From: Paenibacillus sp. VTT E-133291 | Lineage (GTDB): Bacteria; Bacillota; Bacilli; Paenibacillales; Paenibacillaceae | Length of the DNA stretch: 64,000 bases | Assembly (NCBI RefSeq): GCF_002264395.1 | Contig: NZ_NFVA01000030.1 | Location: forward strand, 1 to 64,000 | Reading direction: 5' to 3' | Shown here: in pieces, positions 18,461-27,982 of the stretch | How positions within the stretch are numbered: position 1 is the stretch's first letter | How the letters are laid out: each line of letters starts with the position of its first letter | Notes under the pieces: model-generated | What the model was told of the DNA's origin: nothing | What the model saw: the letters and a program-made list of their open reading frames with translations, nothing else | The model's database searches: none | Program-made: the position numbers and the translations under genes

Positions 18461-18588
18461 AATCTAATTTCCTCCTGTGACTAATAAGGTATATAGGCCT
18501 TTTTCAAAAAGACCCGGGGCCGGTGCAACGCTTATGTTCCTTATTGTACTCGACCCGCCTTCACCTTCACAAAAAGATTAGATAGACT

Positions 18589-18602
18589 TGTAAGCGCTTA
18601 TT
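18589..18602 (-). promoter_or_regulatory. Weak cre-like site
   Basis: TGTAAGCGCTTATT matches the cre core (TGTAAGCGCTT) but lacks the final WCA. It lies about 130 bp upstream of the SulP gene and just past aroA. Low weight. Confidence 0.25.
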
Positions 18603-18656
18603 CACCTCATTTTCTAGCCAATCCTTGAAATATCATTTAAATTCTATATTTCTAGA

Positions 18657-19733
18657 TTACCGGTATAGTCCGGAAGCTTTCACTTCATTAAAGAAGGTGT
18701 TGAACTCATCAATATTCAGCTGCTGCGCGGCATCGGACAACGCGGTTGCAGGATCAGGATGCACCTCGACCATAATACCATCGGCTCCGGCTGCGAGTGC
18801 GGCTTTCGCACATGGGATAAGAATATCTTTGCGTCCTGTGGAGTGAGTAACATCGACCAATACTGGTAAATGGCACTCCTGCTTGAGAATAGGCACCGCT
18901 GAGATATCGAGCGTGTTGCGGGTCGCTTTTTCATACGTACGAATTCCGCGTTCAATCAACATAATTTGTGTGTTGCCACGAGACATAATGTATTCCGCTG
19001 CATGGATGAATTCATCGAGCGTGGCAGCCAATCCGCGTTTCAACAGCACTGGCTTATTAACTTCTCCGACCGCTTTTAGCAGCTCGAAATTATGCATGTT
19101 CCGTGCACCGATCTGGATGATATCTACATAGTCCAAGGACTCTTCAATATGTCTTGGATCTACAATCTCACTGATGGTCAGCAGGCCGTAATCATTTGCT
19201 GCTTCACGTAGTATTCTTAGGCCATCCATGCCTAGACCTTGGAAGTCATAAGGGGAAGTCCGCGGCTTGAAGGCACCTCCACGCATTACACGTACGCCAG
19301 CTTTTTGCAGGGCTGCAGCTACGGTGCGGGTCTGTAGTTCACTCTCCACAGAGCAAGGACCGGCTACCATCAGGGAAGAAGAACCGCCAACGGTCACATC
19401 TCCCGGCAGAACAATTACTGTGTCTTCTTTGTGACTCTTACGTGCGACTAGCAAAGTTTTTTTATGTTCATCGGACTGTAAGTCCAGAGATGCTGAAAAA
19501 ATTTGTTTGAAGAGGCTGCGGATGGTCCCGTTAGTGAAAGGTCCTTGATTGCTCGCTACGAGCTGATCGAGCATTTTCTTTTCACGTTCTGGATCAAATT
19601 TAGGCACACCTTGCTTTTCTTTAACTACTCCAATCTCCTGCACAATCTTAGCCCGCTCGGAGATCAGCTCCAGCAATTGACCATTGATTTCATCCAGACG
19701 ACCTCTAAGCACATCCAATTCCACGTTACTCAT
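18657..19733 (-). CDS. aroA: Bifunctional chorismate mutase / DAHP synthase
   Basis: First enzyme of the shikimate pathway, joining PEP and erythrose-4-phosphate. The 358-residue protein has an N-terminal AroQ-type chorismate mutase (about 1-90: [26 protein letters not shown] cut into helices) that also senses chorismate/prephenate. The DAHP synthase barrel follows, with [25 protein letters not shown] and [10 protein letters not shown]. This is the Bacillus AroA type. A T-box leader precedes it, so transcription responds to an uncharged tRNA, most likely tRNA-Phe. Note that aroA also names EPSP synthase in other genera. Confidence 0.95.
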   Translation of the reverse strand: MSNVELDVLRGRLDEINGQLLELISERAKIVQEIGVVKEKQGVPKFDPEREKKMLDQLVASNQGPFTNGTIRSLFKQIFSASLDLQSDEHKKTLLVARKSHKEDTVIVLPGDVTVGGSSSLMVAGPCSVESELQTRTVAAALQKAGVRVMRGGAFKPRTSPYDFQGLGMDGLRILREAANDYGLLTISEIVDPRHIEESLDYVDIIQIGARNMHNFELLKAVGEVNKPVLLKRGLAATLDEFIHAAEYIMSRGNTQIMLIERGIRTYEKATRNTLDISAVPILKQECHLPVLVDVTHSTGRKDILIPCAKAALAAGADGIMVEVHPDPATALSDAAQQLNIDEFNTFFNEVKASGLYR

Positions 19734-19773
19734 TACCCTTCCACTCCCTCTTGTTATTTATAATTTGAAACGC

Positions 19774-20071
19774 AAAAAGGCCCCCCGTCGCAAGGGACGA
19801 GGAGCCGTGGTACCACCCTTATTTAGAATTAACCTGAATACTAGCACAAAGGAATAGACAATCCGATTCCCTGGACTAAAGATTAACTCTGTCTTTCACC
19901 CGGTAACGCGGAGCGCGGGCCTCCCTACTCATACCTGTCACGACCTGTGACAATTACTTCAGGGGCCGACTCGGAAGTGAACTTCGGCATTCATCGTCTC
20001 ATGAGGGTGCTCTCAGTCTCCGGCACGCCTTCCCTGTTAAGATCCGCTATAATGCTTACTCTCTTCGTCAT
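19774..20071 (-). ncRNA. T-box riboswitch controlling aroA
   Basis: On the minus strand a stem I region begins GACGAAGAGAGTAAGC (20069-20054) with the GA motif. It ends in the antiterminator T-box sequence AAGGGTGGTACCACGG (about 19820-19805) and a GC terminator whose arms are CCTCGTCCC and GGGGGG, followed by TTTTT (19776-19807). Aligned with the glnS T-box in this window, the specifier position falls on TTC (GAAG-TTC-ACTTCCGAG), a phenylalanine codon. The specifier reading is moderate in confidence; the T-box itself is clear. Confidence 0.9.
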
Positions 20072-20303
20072 TGTCTTTGATTATGTCAGCGCGTCTTTTA
20101 CGCTGGTTTCTGCTATCTTAATCAAAAAATGTTGCCGACGCAAGATAATAATGTAACGCTGAGTAGCTTTAATGCATTAAAATCATTTGAAGTAAAGTTT
20201 TTCCTATAACAACTTGTTTGAATAGGCTTTGAAGATGAAATGACCCATATGCATACTATGATAGCAATGCCTTAAAGGTTCCTATCCCTTTCTATGTATG
20301 ATG

Positions 20304-20332
20304 TTGACAGCGATATTTTGATTGTTTACAAT
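20304..20332 (+). promoter_or_regulatory. Sigma-A type promoter of the peroxidase gene
   Basis: TTGACA (20304-20309) and TACAAT (20327-20332) are separated by 17 bases, about 80 bp upstream of the coding start. Confidence 0.7.
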
Positions 20333-20412
20333 TAAATCATTGAAAATATTTCCTTTTCTTATTCACTGACAGCTTTAACGTTTTGAATACACAACTGAAG
20401 GGATGTAACAGC

Positions 20413-20958
20413 ATGAGCATTTATCCATATACAGCACGCAGTATTCGGGGAAAAGATATCGAACTAGAGCAATACAAAGGTAAAGTCCTTCTGATTGTGA
20501 ATACAGCAAGTAAGTGCGGATTTACCCACCAATATTCCGACCTGCAAAAGCTCTATGAGAGATACGAAGATCGCGGCTTCCAAATTCTCGGATTCCCATC
20601 CAATCAATTTGGGGAGCAGGAACCTGGCAGCAATGAAGAAGTGAATGTATTTTGCCAAATCAATTACGGCGTTACGTTCCCTCTCTTTGAGAAGGTTGAA
20701 GTAAAGGGCGAAAATAAACATCCCCTCTTCACTCACCTTACTGAGCAGGCTGGATTTGAAGGTTTCGACATGAACCATTCTTCAGGAAAGCTGCTTCAAA
20801 GCATGCTTGAGAGCAAAGATCCGGAAGCATTGAACAATGATGAAATCAAATGGAATTTCACTAAATTCCTGATTGATCGCGAAGGCAATGTTATCACTAG
20901 ATTCGAATCTACAGTAGACCCGCTGGATATTGAGCCAGCTATTGAAGCACTACTATAG
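20413..20958 (+). CDS. Glutathione peroxidase-family thiol peroxidase
   Basis: The 181-residue thioredoxin-fold protein carries the GPx motifs NTASKCGFT (catalytic Cys in the usual position of Sec), GFPSNQFGEQEPG and WNFTKFLIDREG. In Firmicutes such enzymes (BsaA) normally use thioredoxin rather than glutathione to reduce hydroperoxides. The ATG at 20413 follows AAGGGA; an in-frame ATG at 20383 has no ribosome binding site. A sigma-A promoter precedes and a bidirectional terminator follows. Confidence 0.92.
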   Translation: MSIYPYTARSIRGKDIELEQYKGKVLLIVNTASKCGFTHQYSDLQKLYERYEDRGFQILGFPSNQFGEQEPGSNEEVNVFCQINYGVTFPLFEKVEVKGENKHPLFTHLTEQAGFEGFDMNHSSGKLLQSMLESKDPEALNNDEIKWNFTKFLIDREGNVITRFESTVDPLDIEPAIEALL

Positions 20959-20971
20959 ATTTTAACGTATC

Positions 20972-21002
20972 AAAAAGCCCCCCATTTCGGGTGGCTTTTT
21001 TA
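20972..21002. terminator. Bidirectional intrinsic terminator
   Basis: AAAAAGCC pairs with GGCTTTTTT, with a GC-rich upper stem. T runs occur on both strands, so it serves the peroxidase gene and the convergent sulfonate operon. Confidence 0.85.
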
Positions 21003-21022
21003 GTTTTTGTACACTAGCACTT

Positions 21023-21364
21023 TCACGTACGGTACTGCTCCGTAAACACTTCAAAATAAGGGGTGGTATCCCTTTCCGCCATCGAGCCGTTAGCCTCTGG
21101 CCCCCAGCCGATCTCAGCCCTCCAGCTTCCTAGCACTCCCGTCCGAATTAACGTCTCCTCATTTACACCAATCAACCGATCTGCCTGCGGCGCTACATAA
21201 AGTGCATCTACAGGACAATAAGCTTCACACATGAAACAAGTCTGGCAATCTTCCTGACGCGCAATGACCGGAATCTTCCCCTTCATCTCGAATACGTTCG
21301 TTGGGCAAACCTTCGTACACAGTTTGCAGCCCACACAGCGTTCCAAGCTAATTAGTTCGATCAT
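21023..21364 (-). CDS. AprB-like 2x[4Fe-4S] ferredoxin (copy 1)
   Basis: The 113-residue protein has two four-cysteine clusters, CVGCKLCTKVCP (from residue 10) and CQTCFMCEAYCP (from about 40). A C-terminal tail resembles that of the beta subunit of APS reductase-type enzymes. It should pass electrons to the flavoprotein encoded just upstream, whose stop overlaps its ATG by 4 bases (ATGA). It is the last gene of the eight-gene sulfonate-type operon. A paralogue lies at 24157-24489. Confidence 0.85.
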   Translation of the reverse strand: MIELISLERCVGCKLCTKVCPTNVFEMKGKIPVIARQEDCQTCFMCEAYCPVDALYVAPQADRLIGVNEETLIRTGVLGSWRAEIGWGPEANGSMAERDTTPYFEVFTEQYRT

Positions 21365-22971
21365 ATCGCTTGCCCCTCCTTTAGTGGATTCAGTTCATGA
21401 GCATGGGGCACAGCCTCGGTACTGATCCTTATTTGCTCTATACCGGATACAATCAGCCGGTAGGTTTGACGCGGATCAAGCGCTGGATATTCCGCGAGCT
21501 TTTGCAGGCCGCGCGTCTCCTTGCGGGCGAGCGCGGCGGTGTACATCCACCTGCCGACCGCGAGCATTGCCGCGGCTTCACGCGATTGCACGATGCCCTG
21601 TACGGTGGAGGGAACCCGCCCGTTCAAGAAGGGCATCAAGGCATTCAGCCGCTTCAAGGCTGAAGAAATGCCCGGCTCGCTGCGGAAATAATTGATCTGC
21701 AGCGGCAAGATTTCACGCTGGATCGCCGCGACTAGCGGCTTCACCTCCAGCGTGTCCGAGGTGTTGGCGCCAGCCGCCAGACCGTAGCGTCCCGCTGCGG
21801 TGAGGTTGCGGCTGTTCGCCTGCCCTCGGCTGGAGCGCGCATGCTGCGCAGCTCCCTGGCCTGCCCAGCTTCCACTGCATATGGCCCAGGAAGCGTTATA
21901 AGCCCCGCCGCCGGAGATGGCGCCGGTCACTTTCTCGCGTGATGCGGCATCTCCGGCCGCATAAAGTCCGGGCACGGTCGTCCGGCAGTCCGTACCCGTA
22001 AGGCGCAGACCCCCAGTGCCGCGCATCGTGCCCTCATAGCGCAGGGTGAGCGGGAATTTCTGCTTAAACGCATCAATTCCCGCCCGCTCCAGCGGCATAA
22101 AGAAAATCGGATGCGCTTTTCGCAGAAAATCCTGTTTCTCCGCTGTATCTGCCAGATCAAGCGAAGCATAAACCGGCCCCTTGAGCAGCATTTCAGGAAT
22201 GCTGCCAAAAGTCCGATCCCCTTTATGCAGCGGATGACCGTCCGCGTCATAAAGGGTGGCCCAGGCCAGCATACGTCCACGTGTTACGGTTCCGTCTGCA
22301 AAGCTCGGCGCGTATTGGCGGCTGAATTCCATACCTGACAAATCGGCTCCCACTTCAGCGGACATCAGCAGCCCTTCGCCTGTCAGAACGTTGCAGCCAA
22401 GACCTTTGCTGAGAAAAGCACAGCCTCCGGTTGCCATCACAACGGCGTTAGCCTTCACTTCCCAGGTCTCTCCTGTCAAACGATTGATCCCGCGAGCCCC
22501 GCCAACCCCATGTTCATCATGAAGAAGTTCCAGCGCTGGCGACTGATCGAGGATCGTGACCCCCGCTTTGCGGACAACTCTTCGCATAATCCGCATGTAT
22601 TCTGGTCCGTGCAGATGTGTGCGCAATGAGTTTCCTGCCTCATCTTTTGGAAAAGGATAACCCCACTGCTCGATTAAAGCCAGATTCTGTTCTACCTGAT
22701 CCAGCACACGGTGAATCCAAGCATTCTCCGACAAATATCCACCGGATTTTAGCCTGGATTGTACCGCCTGCTCCCGCAGCTCAGCAATTGGAGGGATAAC
22801 GAGCAGCGTCGTCCCTCCAGGCGCAGTTGCGCCGCTTGTGCCCAAGTAGCCCTTATCTGCAAGGACTACCTTTGCACCTTGTGACGCTGCACTCCATGCC
22901 GCCCAAGCTCCTGCAGGACCTCCGCCAAGCACGAGGACATCCACTGTCAGTTCCTTCTTAAGCTGCGACAT
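21361..22971 (-). CDS. AprA-like FAD flavoprotein (copy 1)
   Basis: The 536-residue member of the fumarate reductase/APS reductase alpha group has an N-terminal FAD fold (LVLGGGPAGAWAAW), VVMATGGCAFLSK and the C-terminal FAD segment GLYAAGDAASREKV. Together with its small ferredoxin it resembles the AsfAB reductase pair linked to arylsulfonate desulfonation in Pseudomonas putida; I rely on memory for that parallel. Substrate unknown. ATG after GGAGG. Its 3' half (about 21480-21990) is much richer in GC than the paralogue at 24486-26093. Confidence 0.82.
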   Translation of the reverse strand: MSQLKKELTVDVLVLGGGPAGAWAAWSAASQGAKVVLADKGYLGTSGATAPGGTTLLVIPPIAELREQAVQSRLKSGGYLSENAWIHRVLDQVEQNLALIEQWGYPFPKDEAGNSLRTHLHGPEYMRIMRRVVRKAGVTILDQSPALELLHDEHGVGGARGINRLTGETWEVKANAVVMATGGCAFLSKGLGCNVLTGEGLLMSAEVGADLSGMEFSRQYAPSFADGTVTRGRMLAWATLYDADGHPLHKGDRTFGSIPEMLLKGPVYASLDLADTAEKQDFLRKAHPIFFMPLERAGIDAFKQKFPLTLRYEGTMRGTGGLRLTGTDCRTTVPGLYAAGDAASREKVTGAISGGGAYNASWAICSGSWAGQGAAQHARSSRGQANSRNLTAAGRYGLAAGANTSDTLEVKPLVAAIQREILPLQINYFRSEPGISSALKRLNALMPFLNGRVPSTVQGIVQSREAAAMLAVGRWMYTAALARKETRGLQKLAEYPALDPRQTYRLIVSGIEQIRISTEAVPHAHELNPLKEGQAI

Positions 22972-23049
22972 TTGACTTCCTCCCCAAAAACTCGCTAGTA
23001 CATGTTATTCTAGACAGCTTCAAATTCAGTTTTCGCTTTCCAGCCATAG

Positions 23050-24108
23050 TTATTTCAGCTGCCAATCGCTAATATTAAAGTCTTTTTTCGCTAGTTTTTC
23101 TTCGACAAGGAAGTTCTTGGTACCCTCTAGTAGCTTGGTTCCTTCGTCAGTAAACGCGGTATCTTTGATATCACTGATTGGATTTACTTGCTTCGCCAGC
23201 TCTGGCGTTGTATCTCCGATTTCAGCCAGAAATTGATAATACTCATCCTCATGCTGCTTCAGATCTGCTAAAGCTTTCTCACGAGCCTCGTTCCACACCT
23301 TCGGAAAATCAGGGAATTTCGCCAGATAGTCCTCAGACACAACAGTTGCACTGGTGCCAAGCAGATTCGGATGCTTCGAGGCATCATCTAAATGAGTGTA
23401 GCCTTGGTCAATTAACTTCAGCGCAGGAACACCAAGATTCGTTGTAGCATCTACATCTCCACGGGCTAAAGCTGCGGTAGCATCCGGAATGAGCATATGC
23501 ACGAGTTTGTAGTCAGTTACGCCTTCCTCCTGAAGTAATCCAACGACATAACGGTGCATAAAAGAGCCTTTTTGAATGGCAATAGTCTTCCCTTGCAGAT
23601 CTTTCACCGTCTTTGGTCCATCTTTCTTACCGATTAGATAACCGATAGTGTTGGCTGAGGATTGTGAAATCAGACGTGTCTTGGCACCAGAAGCATAAGC
23701 AATAATAGCAGGTGTATCCCCAAGGCTGCCGATATCTAATCGACCACTAATTAAGGATTCTGTCTGATCGGGACCGTTTGGAAAGCCCGTAAGCTTCACT
23801 TCAGTAATGCCATATTTCTTCAGCTCTTCTTGAATGATCCCTTTATAAAATCCCCAGCCCTCCGCGCCACCTGGCACATTCAACTTATTAGAGCCTATAA
23901 AACCAAAGTTCAGTACCGCTGAAACGTTACTTTCGGATTTGCCTCCAGATTTCTCTGTACTAGAGCCGCCGGATGCAGATGCTCCATTACCTCCAGCGTT
24001 ATTTCCGCAAGCCTGAAGTACCAGCATAACCATCATAATCGTAGTTAAAAGTGCAAATCGTATCCTTTTAGAACGTTTCCCTTGAATCTCTCTGTACGCT
24101 GGTTTCAT
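23050..24108 (-). CDS. Sulfonate-type ABC transporter binding lipoprotein
   Basis: The 352-residue SsuA/TauA/NrtA-like substrate-binding protein has a signal peptide with lipobox LQACGN and a Gly/Ser linker. Next comes FGFIGSNKLNVPGGAEGWGFYKG, and LDIGSLGDTPAIIAYASGAKTRLIS, the region that binds the ligand in this family. ATG follows GGGGGAG. It lies in the middle of the operon, between the two flavoprotein-ferredoxin pairs. An aliphatic or aryl sulfonate ligand is inferred from family and context. Confidence 0.85.
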   Translation of the reverse strand: MKPAYREIQGKRSKRIRFALLTTIMMVMLVLQACGNNAGGNGASASGGSSTEKSGGKSESNVSAVLNFGFIGSNKLNVPGGAEGWGFYKGIIQEELKKYGITEVKLTGFPNGPDQTESLISGRLDIGSLGDTPAIIAYASGAKTRLISQSSANTIGYLIGKKDGPKTVKDLQGKTIAIQKGSFMHRYVVGLLQEEGVTDYKLVHMLIPDATAALARGDVDATTNLGVPALKLIDQGYTHLDDASKHPNLLGTSATVVSEDYLAKFPDFPKVWNEAREKALADLKQHEDEYYQFLAEIGDTTPELAKQVNPISDIKDTAFTDEGTKLLEGTKNFLVEEKLAKKDFNISDWQLK

Positions 24109-24156
24109 TTCTTTCTCCCCCTAGATTTATGTTATTTATCTTAATCTTAATCAAGG

Positions 24157-24489
24157 TCAGAACCCTGCCCTCGACGCCAATTGGTACATAAAGTCATGAC
24201 TTGCTACCGGTTGTCTGCCTTTGCCCCAGCCTACCTTTTCACGATAACCACCAAGTAATCCCTGCTCCTCTAGCCCTGCCTCTGTCACCCCAATCACTTT
24301 CTCTGAATCTGGCGCAACGTAGAGAGCATCCACAGGACAATACAGCTCACACATAAAGCAAGTCTGGCAATCGCTCTGCCGGGCAATAACAGGAATGCCA
24401 TCCTCTACCCGTTCGAAGACATTGGTCGGGCAGACCGATACACATTGGTTGCACTCTACACATCTGGCAGCGCTGATCACCTCAATCAC
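24157..24489 (-). CDS. AprB-like 2x[4Fe-4S] ferredoxin (copy 2)
   Basis: The 110-residue paralogue of the ferredoxin at 21023-21364 has cysteine motifs CVECNQCVSVCP and CQTCFMCELYCP and shares the VAPDSEKVIGV tail. The start is GTG at 24489, 7 bases after GGAGGGGG, and overlaps the stop of the flavoprotein gene as GTGA. Upstream in-frame codons lie inside the flavoprotein gene. It should serve as electron carrier for the adjacent flavoprotein. Confidence 0.85.
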   Translation of the reverse strand: MIEVISAARCVECNQCVSVCPTNVFERVEDGIPVIARQSDCQTCFMCELYCPVDALYVAPDSEKVIGVTEAGLEEQGLLGGYREKVGWGKGRQPVASHDFMYQLASRAGF

Positions 24490-26093
24490 GATAGAACCCC
24501 CTCCTTGGCCACGACTTCTGTCTTCACCCATACCTGATCCAATCCACCGCTAATTAAGCGATGATGCTGTTCTTGATCCGTTCCCTTAAAATCTTCACGC
24601 TTATGCATGCCCCTCGTCTCCGTACGGGCAAGGGCGGAATTGTACATCCAACGGGCAGTTGCAGTCATGGCTTCTGCTTCACGCGCTTTAACCCCTTCAG
24701 GGGTACGCTGAATCTCACGGCTACGCTGTTCTTTCCACAATTCATTCAGACGGCCTAATGAAGAGGTCAGCCCTTTGTCCGTACGGAATAAATTAATGTC
24801 ATACGGCTTCACTTCAGCCTGCACAGCAGACACAACCTCTGACGTATGAGCTGATACTCCAGGCTTCACTTCTTGATGAACCAGTGGAGAAGATGATAAG
24901 CCGACTGGATTACGGTACGCTGCATTCGAGCCAAGGCTCTGCGCATAGATAGCAGCCCCTTCTCCTGCAAAACTGCCGGATGACATAGCCCAAGCCGCAT
25001 TATGGCTGCCACCACCAGTAAATCCCCCGCAAATTAGCTCACGAGTAGCTGCATCTCCTGCCGCATAAAGTCCGGGAACACCTGTGCCACAGCTTTCGTC
25101 TGTGATATGAATACCACCCGTCCCACGAACCGTTCCTTCGAGACGAAGCGTAACCGGAAAAGCATCCTTGAAAGGATCGATCCCTTGTCGATCAAAGGGT
25201 AGAAAAAAGTTCGTCTGCGCCACCCGCAGAAGAGGTCTTAAATCTTCTGGTGCTCCATCCAACTTGGCGTATACCTGATTGCCTGCTAGCAGATTCCGAG
25301 CGATAACTGAACGCCCTTTCTTGGAACCCGCCCCTTCCACAATGCTTCCATCCTCATAATAAAAGCTGGCATAGTTGTAATATGCTGTCTTGGTTACAGA
25401 GGAGAACGTAGGGCAGATCGCGTAGGCATTAGAGAATTCCATGCCGGACAAGTTCGCCCCAGCCTCAGCTGCAAATAGATAGCCATCACCAGTAAGCACG
25501 TTGCAACCAAGCGCCTTACTTAGGAAGGCACAACCCCCAGTAGCAATAACGACTGCCCCTGCTTGAACCGTCCAGGTATCACCACTCTGGGTATGGACCC
25601 CAGCCGCTCCAGCTACGCCATGCTCATCCGCAAGGAGCTCCATGGCTGGGCTATGATCTAAAATTTTAACGCCCGCCTTTTTCACCAGCTTACGCATTAA
25701 TTTCATATATTCCGGTCCCTGAAGACTTTTACGATACTGGTTACCCTGCTCATCTACAGGGAATGGATATCCTGAAACGCCAAGTTTGTTCATATTGGCA
25801 TAGGTACGGTCTAGCACTCGGTCCATCCAGCGGGATTCAGCCAACTGACCGCCCAATGTATAACGACTTGCTTTGGCCTCCTCCCGGAGCTTCTCATCCG
25901 GCTTCACATACCAGACTCCTGTTCCTGAGGGGGCGGTTGCACCGCTCGAACCGCAGTAGCCTTTATCTGCGAGGACAACTTTCGCACCCTTCGCTGAGGC
26001 CGTAAGGGCTGCCCACGTTCCTGCCGGTCCTCCACCTATAACAAGCACATCCGCCACCAAATTCAACGATCCTTTTTGTATCGATCCACGCAT
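24486..26093 (-). CDS. AprA-like FAD flavoprotein (copy 2)
   Basis: The 535-residue paralogue of the 21361-22971 product shares FAD motifs LVIGGGPAGTWAAL, VVIATGGCAFLSK, GCNVLTGDGYLFAAEAGA and GLYAAGDAATRE. It contains an extra Tyr-rich segment (TKTAYYNYASFYYEDG) not present in copy 1. The two copies are clearly homologous but diverged, so they may act on different substrates or form a hetero-oligomer. ATG follows GAGGAGG. The preceding gene is a permease 23 bp upstream. Confidence 0.82.
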   Translation of the reverse strand: MRGSIQKGSLNLVADVLVIGGGPAGTWAALTASAKGAKVVLADKGYCGSSGATAPSGTGVWYVKPDEKLREEAKASRYTLGGQLAESRWMDRVLDRTYANMNKLGVSGYPFPVDEQGNQYRKSLQGPEYMKLMRKLVKKAGVKILDHSPAMELLADEHGVAGAAGVHTQSGDTWTVQAGAVVIATGGCAFLSKALGCNVLTGDGYLFAAEAGANLSGMEFSNAYAICPTFSSVTKTAYYNYASFYYEDGSIVEGAGSKKGRSVIARNLLAGNQVYAKLDGAPEDLRPLLRVAQTNFFLPFDRQGIDPFKDAFPVTLRLEGTVRGTGGIHITDESCGTGVPGLYAAGDAATRELICGGFTGGGSHNAAWAMSSGSFAGEGAAIYAQSLGSNAAYRNPVGLSSSPLVHQEVKPGVSAHTSEVVSAVQAEVKPYDINLFRTDKGLTSSLGRLNELWKEQRSREIQRTPEGVKAREAEAMTATARWMYNSALARTETRGMHKREDFKGTDQEQHHRLISGGLDQVWVKTEVVAKEGVLS

Positions 26094-26116
26094 AGCTCAA
26101 GACCTCCTCAAATGAT

Positions 26117-27004
26117 TTACCCTTCGTAACTATCGCGCCAGAACAGGAACTTACGTTCAATGATTCGGAACAATGAATCGATCAGCTTACCGACGATAGC
26201 GAATATAATAATGCCTACAAACACAACCTCTGTATTGGAATTCTGCTTCGCCTCATTGATAAGGAATCCAATGCCTGACTGTGATCCAATGAGTTCAGCT
26301 ACAACAAGACCGATCCATGCTACAGCCAAAGACAGCCGTAATCCTAACAAAATTCCGGGCAATGCTGCTGGTAAAATCAGCCTGCGCAGCTTTTGATAAG
26401 GGCTAAAACCTAACACCCGAGATACCTCGAATAGCTTATTGTCCACATTGCGTATGCCCATAAATGTATTAATATAGAGCGGAAAGAATGACCCTGTCAG
26501 AATGATCACTATTTTGGACATTTCCCCAAAGCCGAACCATAAAATGATCAGCGGTGCTATAGCTAGATGAGGAACAAGCCTAAGTACCTGTACACTGGGA
26601 TCGAGCACATACTCCACACTGCGAAACAAGCCAGTCAGTACTCCAAATAAAAGGCCTAGAACGCCTCCGATAAGAAATCCAATTCCCGCCCTCCCCATAC
26701 TGACACCTAGGTGATGAGTTAACTCTCCAGTCACCAATAGGCCTGTAAAAGCTCTGGCGATCGACAATGGAGTCGGCAGAAACTGCGCAGAGATCATTCC
26801 GGTGCTTCCTGCCAGCTGCCAAAGAATGAGCGTCACCACCGGAATGATAGCGCCCGTTCCCCAATCTGACAGTAGAGATTTCCATGCTATAGATACCGCC
26901 GATTTCTCCAATTTCTTAGTCGATATAGGAGCAATATCACTGCTATCTAGCGATTCTCTTGCTCTGGTAGTGTTTTTTAAAATAGCTTCTACTCCATCGC
27001 TCAT
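26117..27004 (-). CDS. SsuC-like ABC permease (second)
   Basis: The 295-residue inner-membrane permease of the nitrate/sulfonate/taurine type has about six helices. The coupling-helix region FEVSRVLGFSPYQKLRRLILPAALPGILLGLRLSLA contains the EAA loop (about 195-230). The N-terminal 40 residues are a hydrophilic extension absent from the first permease. The two permease genes are adjacent and likely form a heterodimer. ATG after AAAGGGGG. Confidence 0.87.
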   Translation of the reverse strand: MSDGVEAILKNTTRARESLDSSDIAPISTKKLEKSAVSIAWKSLLSDWGTGAIIPVVTLILWQLAGSTGMISAQFLPTPLSIARAFTGLLVTGELTHHLGVSMGRAGIGFLIGGVLGLLFGVLTGLFRSVEYVLDPSVQVLRLVPHLAIAPLIILWFGFGEMSKIVIILTGSFFPLYINTFMGIRNVDNKLFEVSRVLGFSPYQKLRRLILPAALPGILLGLRLSLAVAWIGLVVAELIGSQSGIGFLINEAKQNSNTEVVFVGIIIFAIVGKLIDSLFRIIERKFLFWRDSYEG

Positions 27005-27040
27005 GGCGTATCCCCCTTTCGTTTCATGCGCGTTTTCTGT

Positions 27041-27844
27041 TTATCCGCGATAGTTGTCCTGCCATCTCAGCAGCCATCGTTCAATGTAGCGAACAAGAGA
27101 ATCACTCACCAGTCCTGCAATGGCAAAAATAATAATTCCCACGAACACCACAGGTGTATCCGCGAATTGACGCGCGTCCGACATCGTATACCCAATGCCT
27201 GAAGTGGAGGCAATCAGCTCTGCGACTACCAGACCTAACCAAGAGAGCCCCAAGGAAAGGCGTACTCCGAGAATAATATTCGGCAGCGCCGCTGGAAGTA
27301 CTAATCTTGCAATTTGCTTTATAGGGCTAAATCCAAGCACTCGAGATACTTCGAACAGCTTGTTATCCACGCCGCGGATGCCCATGAACGTATTAATATA
27401 CAGTGGGAAAAATGCCCCCTTAGCAATCAATAACACCTTCGACTCCTCACCGATGCCGAACCATAAGATGAACAGCGGCACTACCGCCAGACTCGGGATC
27501 ATACGAATCATTTGCAGGGATGGATCTAGCAATTTCTCTGATCTGCGGAACAGACCTACGAGAATGCCTAATAGCAGACCAAGTCCACCACCGAGTAGGA
27601 ATCCGGAAAGGGCTCTGACCAAGCTGATCCTAAAGTTCGGCCATAAATCTCCTGAAGCGGCCAAGGCTACAAAAGATTCAGCAATGGTATACGGCGTCGG
27701 GAACAACATATCTGAGATCATTCCGTAGTGTCCAAGAGTCTGCCACAGAATCAGTACACTGCCCGGCAGCAGGAGACCCAGTCCCAAAGTCGTTACCTTT
27801 CCGGGGCGTCCGGAAGTTCTTACGGCCATCGCCCGATTTGTCAT
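27041..27844 (-). CDS. SsuC-like ABC permease (first)
   Basis: The 267-residue permease shares long stretches with the next gene, including FFPLYINTFMGIR, LFEVSRVLGFSP and LSWLGLVVAELIAS, so the pair arose by duplication. The ATG at 27844 lies 8 bases after AAGGTGGG; the GTG at 27853 abuts the Shine-Dalgarno and was not chosen. It sits between the ATPase gene and the second permease gene in the operon. Confidence 0.87.
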   Translation of the reverse strand: MTNRAMAVRTSGRPGKVTTLGLGLLLPGSVLILWQTLGHYGMISDMLFPTPYTIAESFVALAASGDLWPNFRISLVRALSGFLLGGGLGLLLGILVGLFRRSEKLLDPSLQMIRMIPSLAVVPLFILWFGIGEESKVLLIAKGAFFPLYINTFMGIRGVDNKLFEVSRVLGFSPIKQIARLVLPAALPNIILGVRLSLGLSWLGLVVAELIASTSGIGYTMSDARQFADTPVVFVGIIIFAIAGLVSDSLVRYIERWLLRWQDNYRG

Positions 27845-27982
27845 ACTCTGCACCCACCTTTTTTAAGCTTTACCTTCACTTTAAATAACAAAAAGAGACC
27901 CTCGAATGTTAGTTCATTTCGAAAGTCTCCATCGGTATGGTCGACATCTTTATAGTCATTAAACTACTTAAATTTGTGAATT

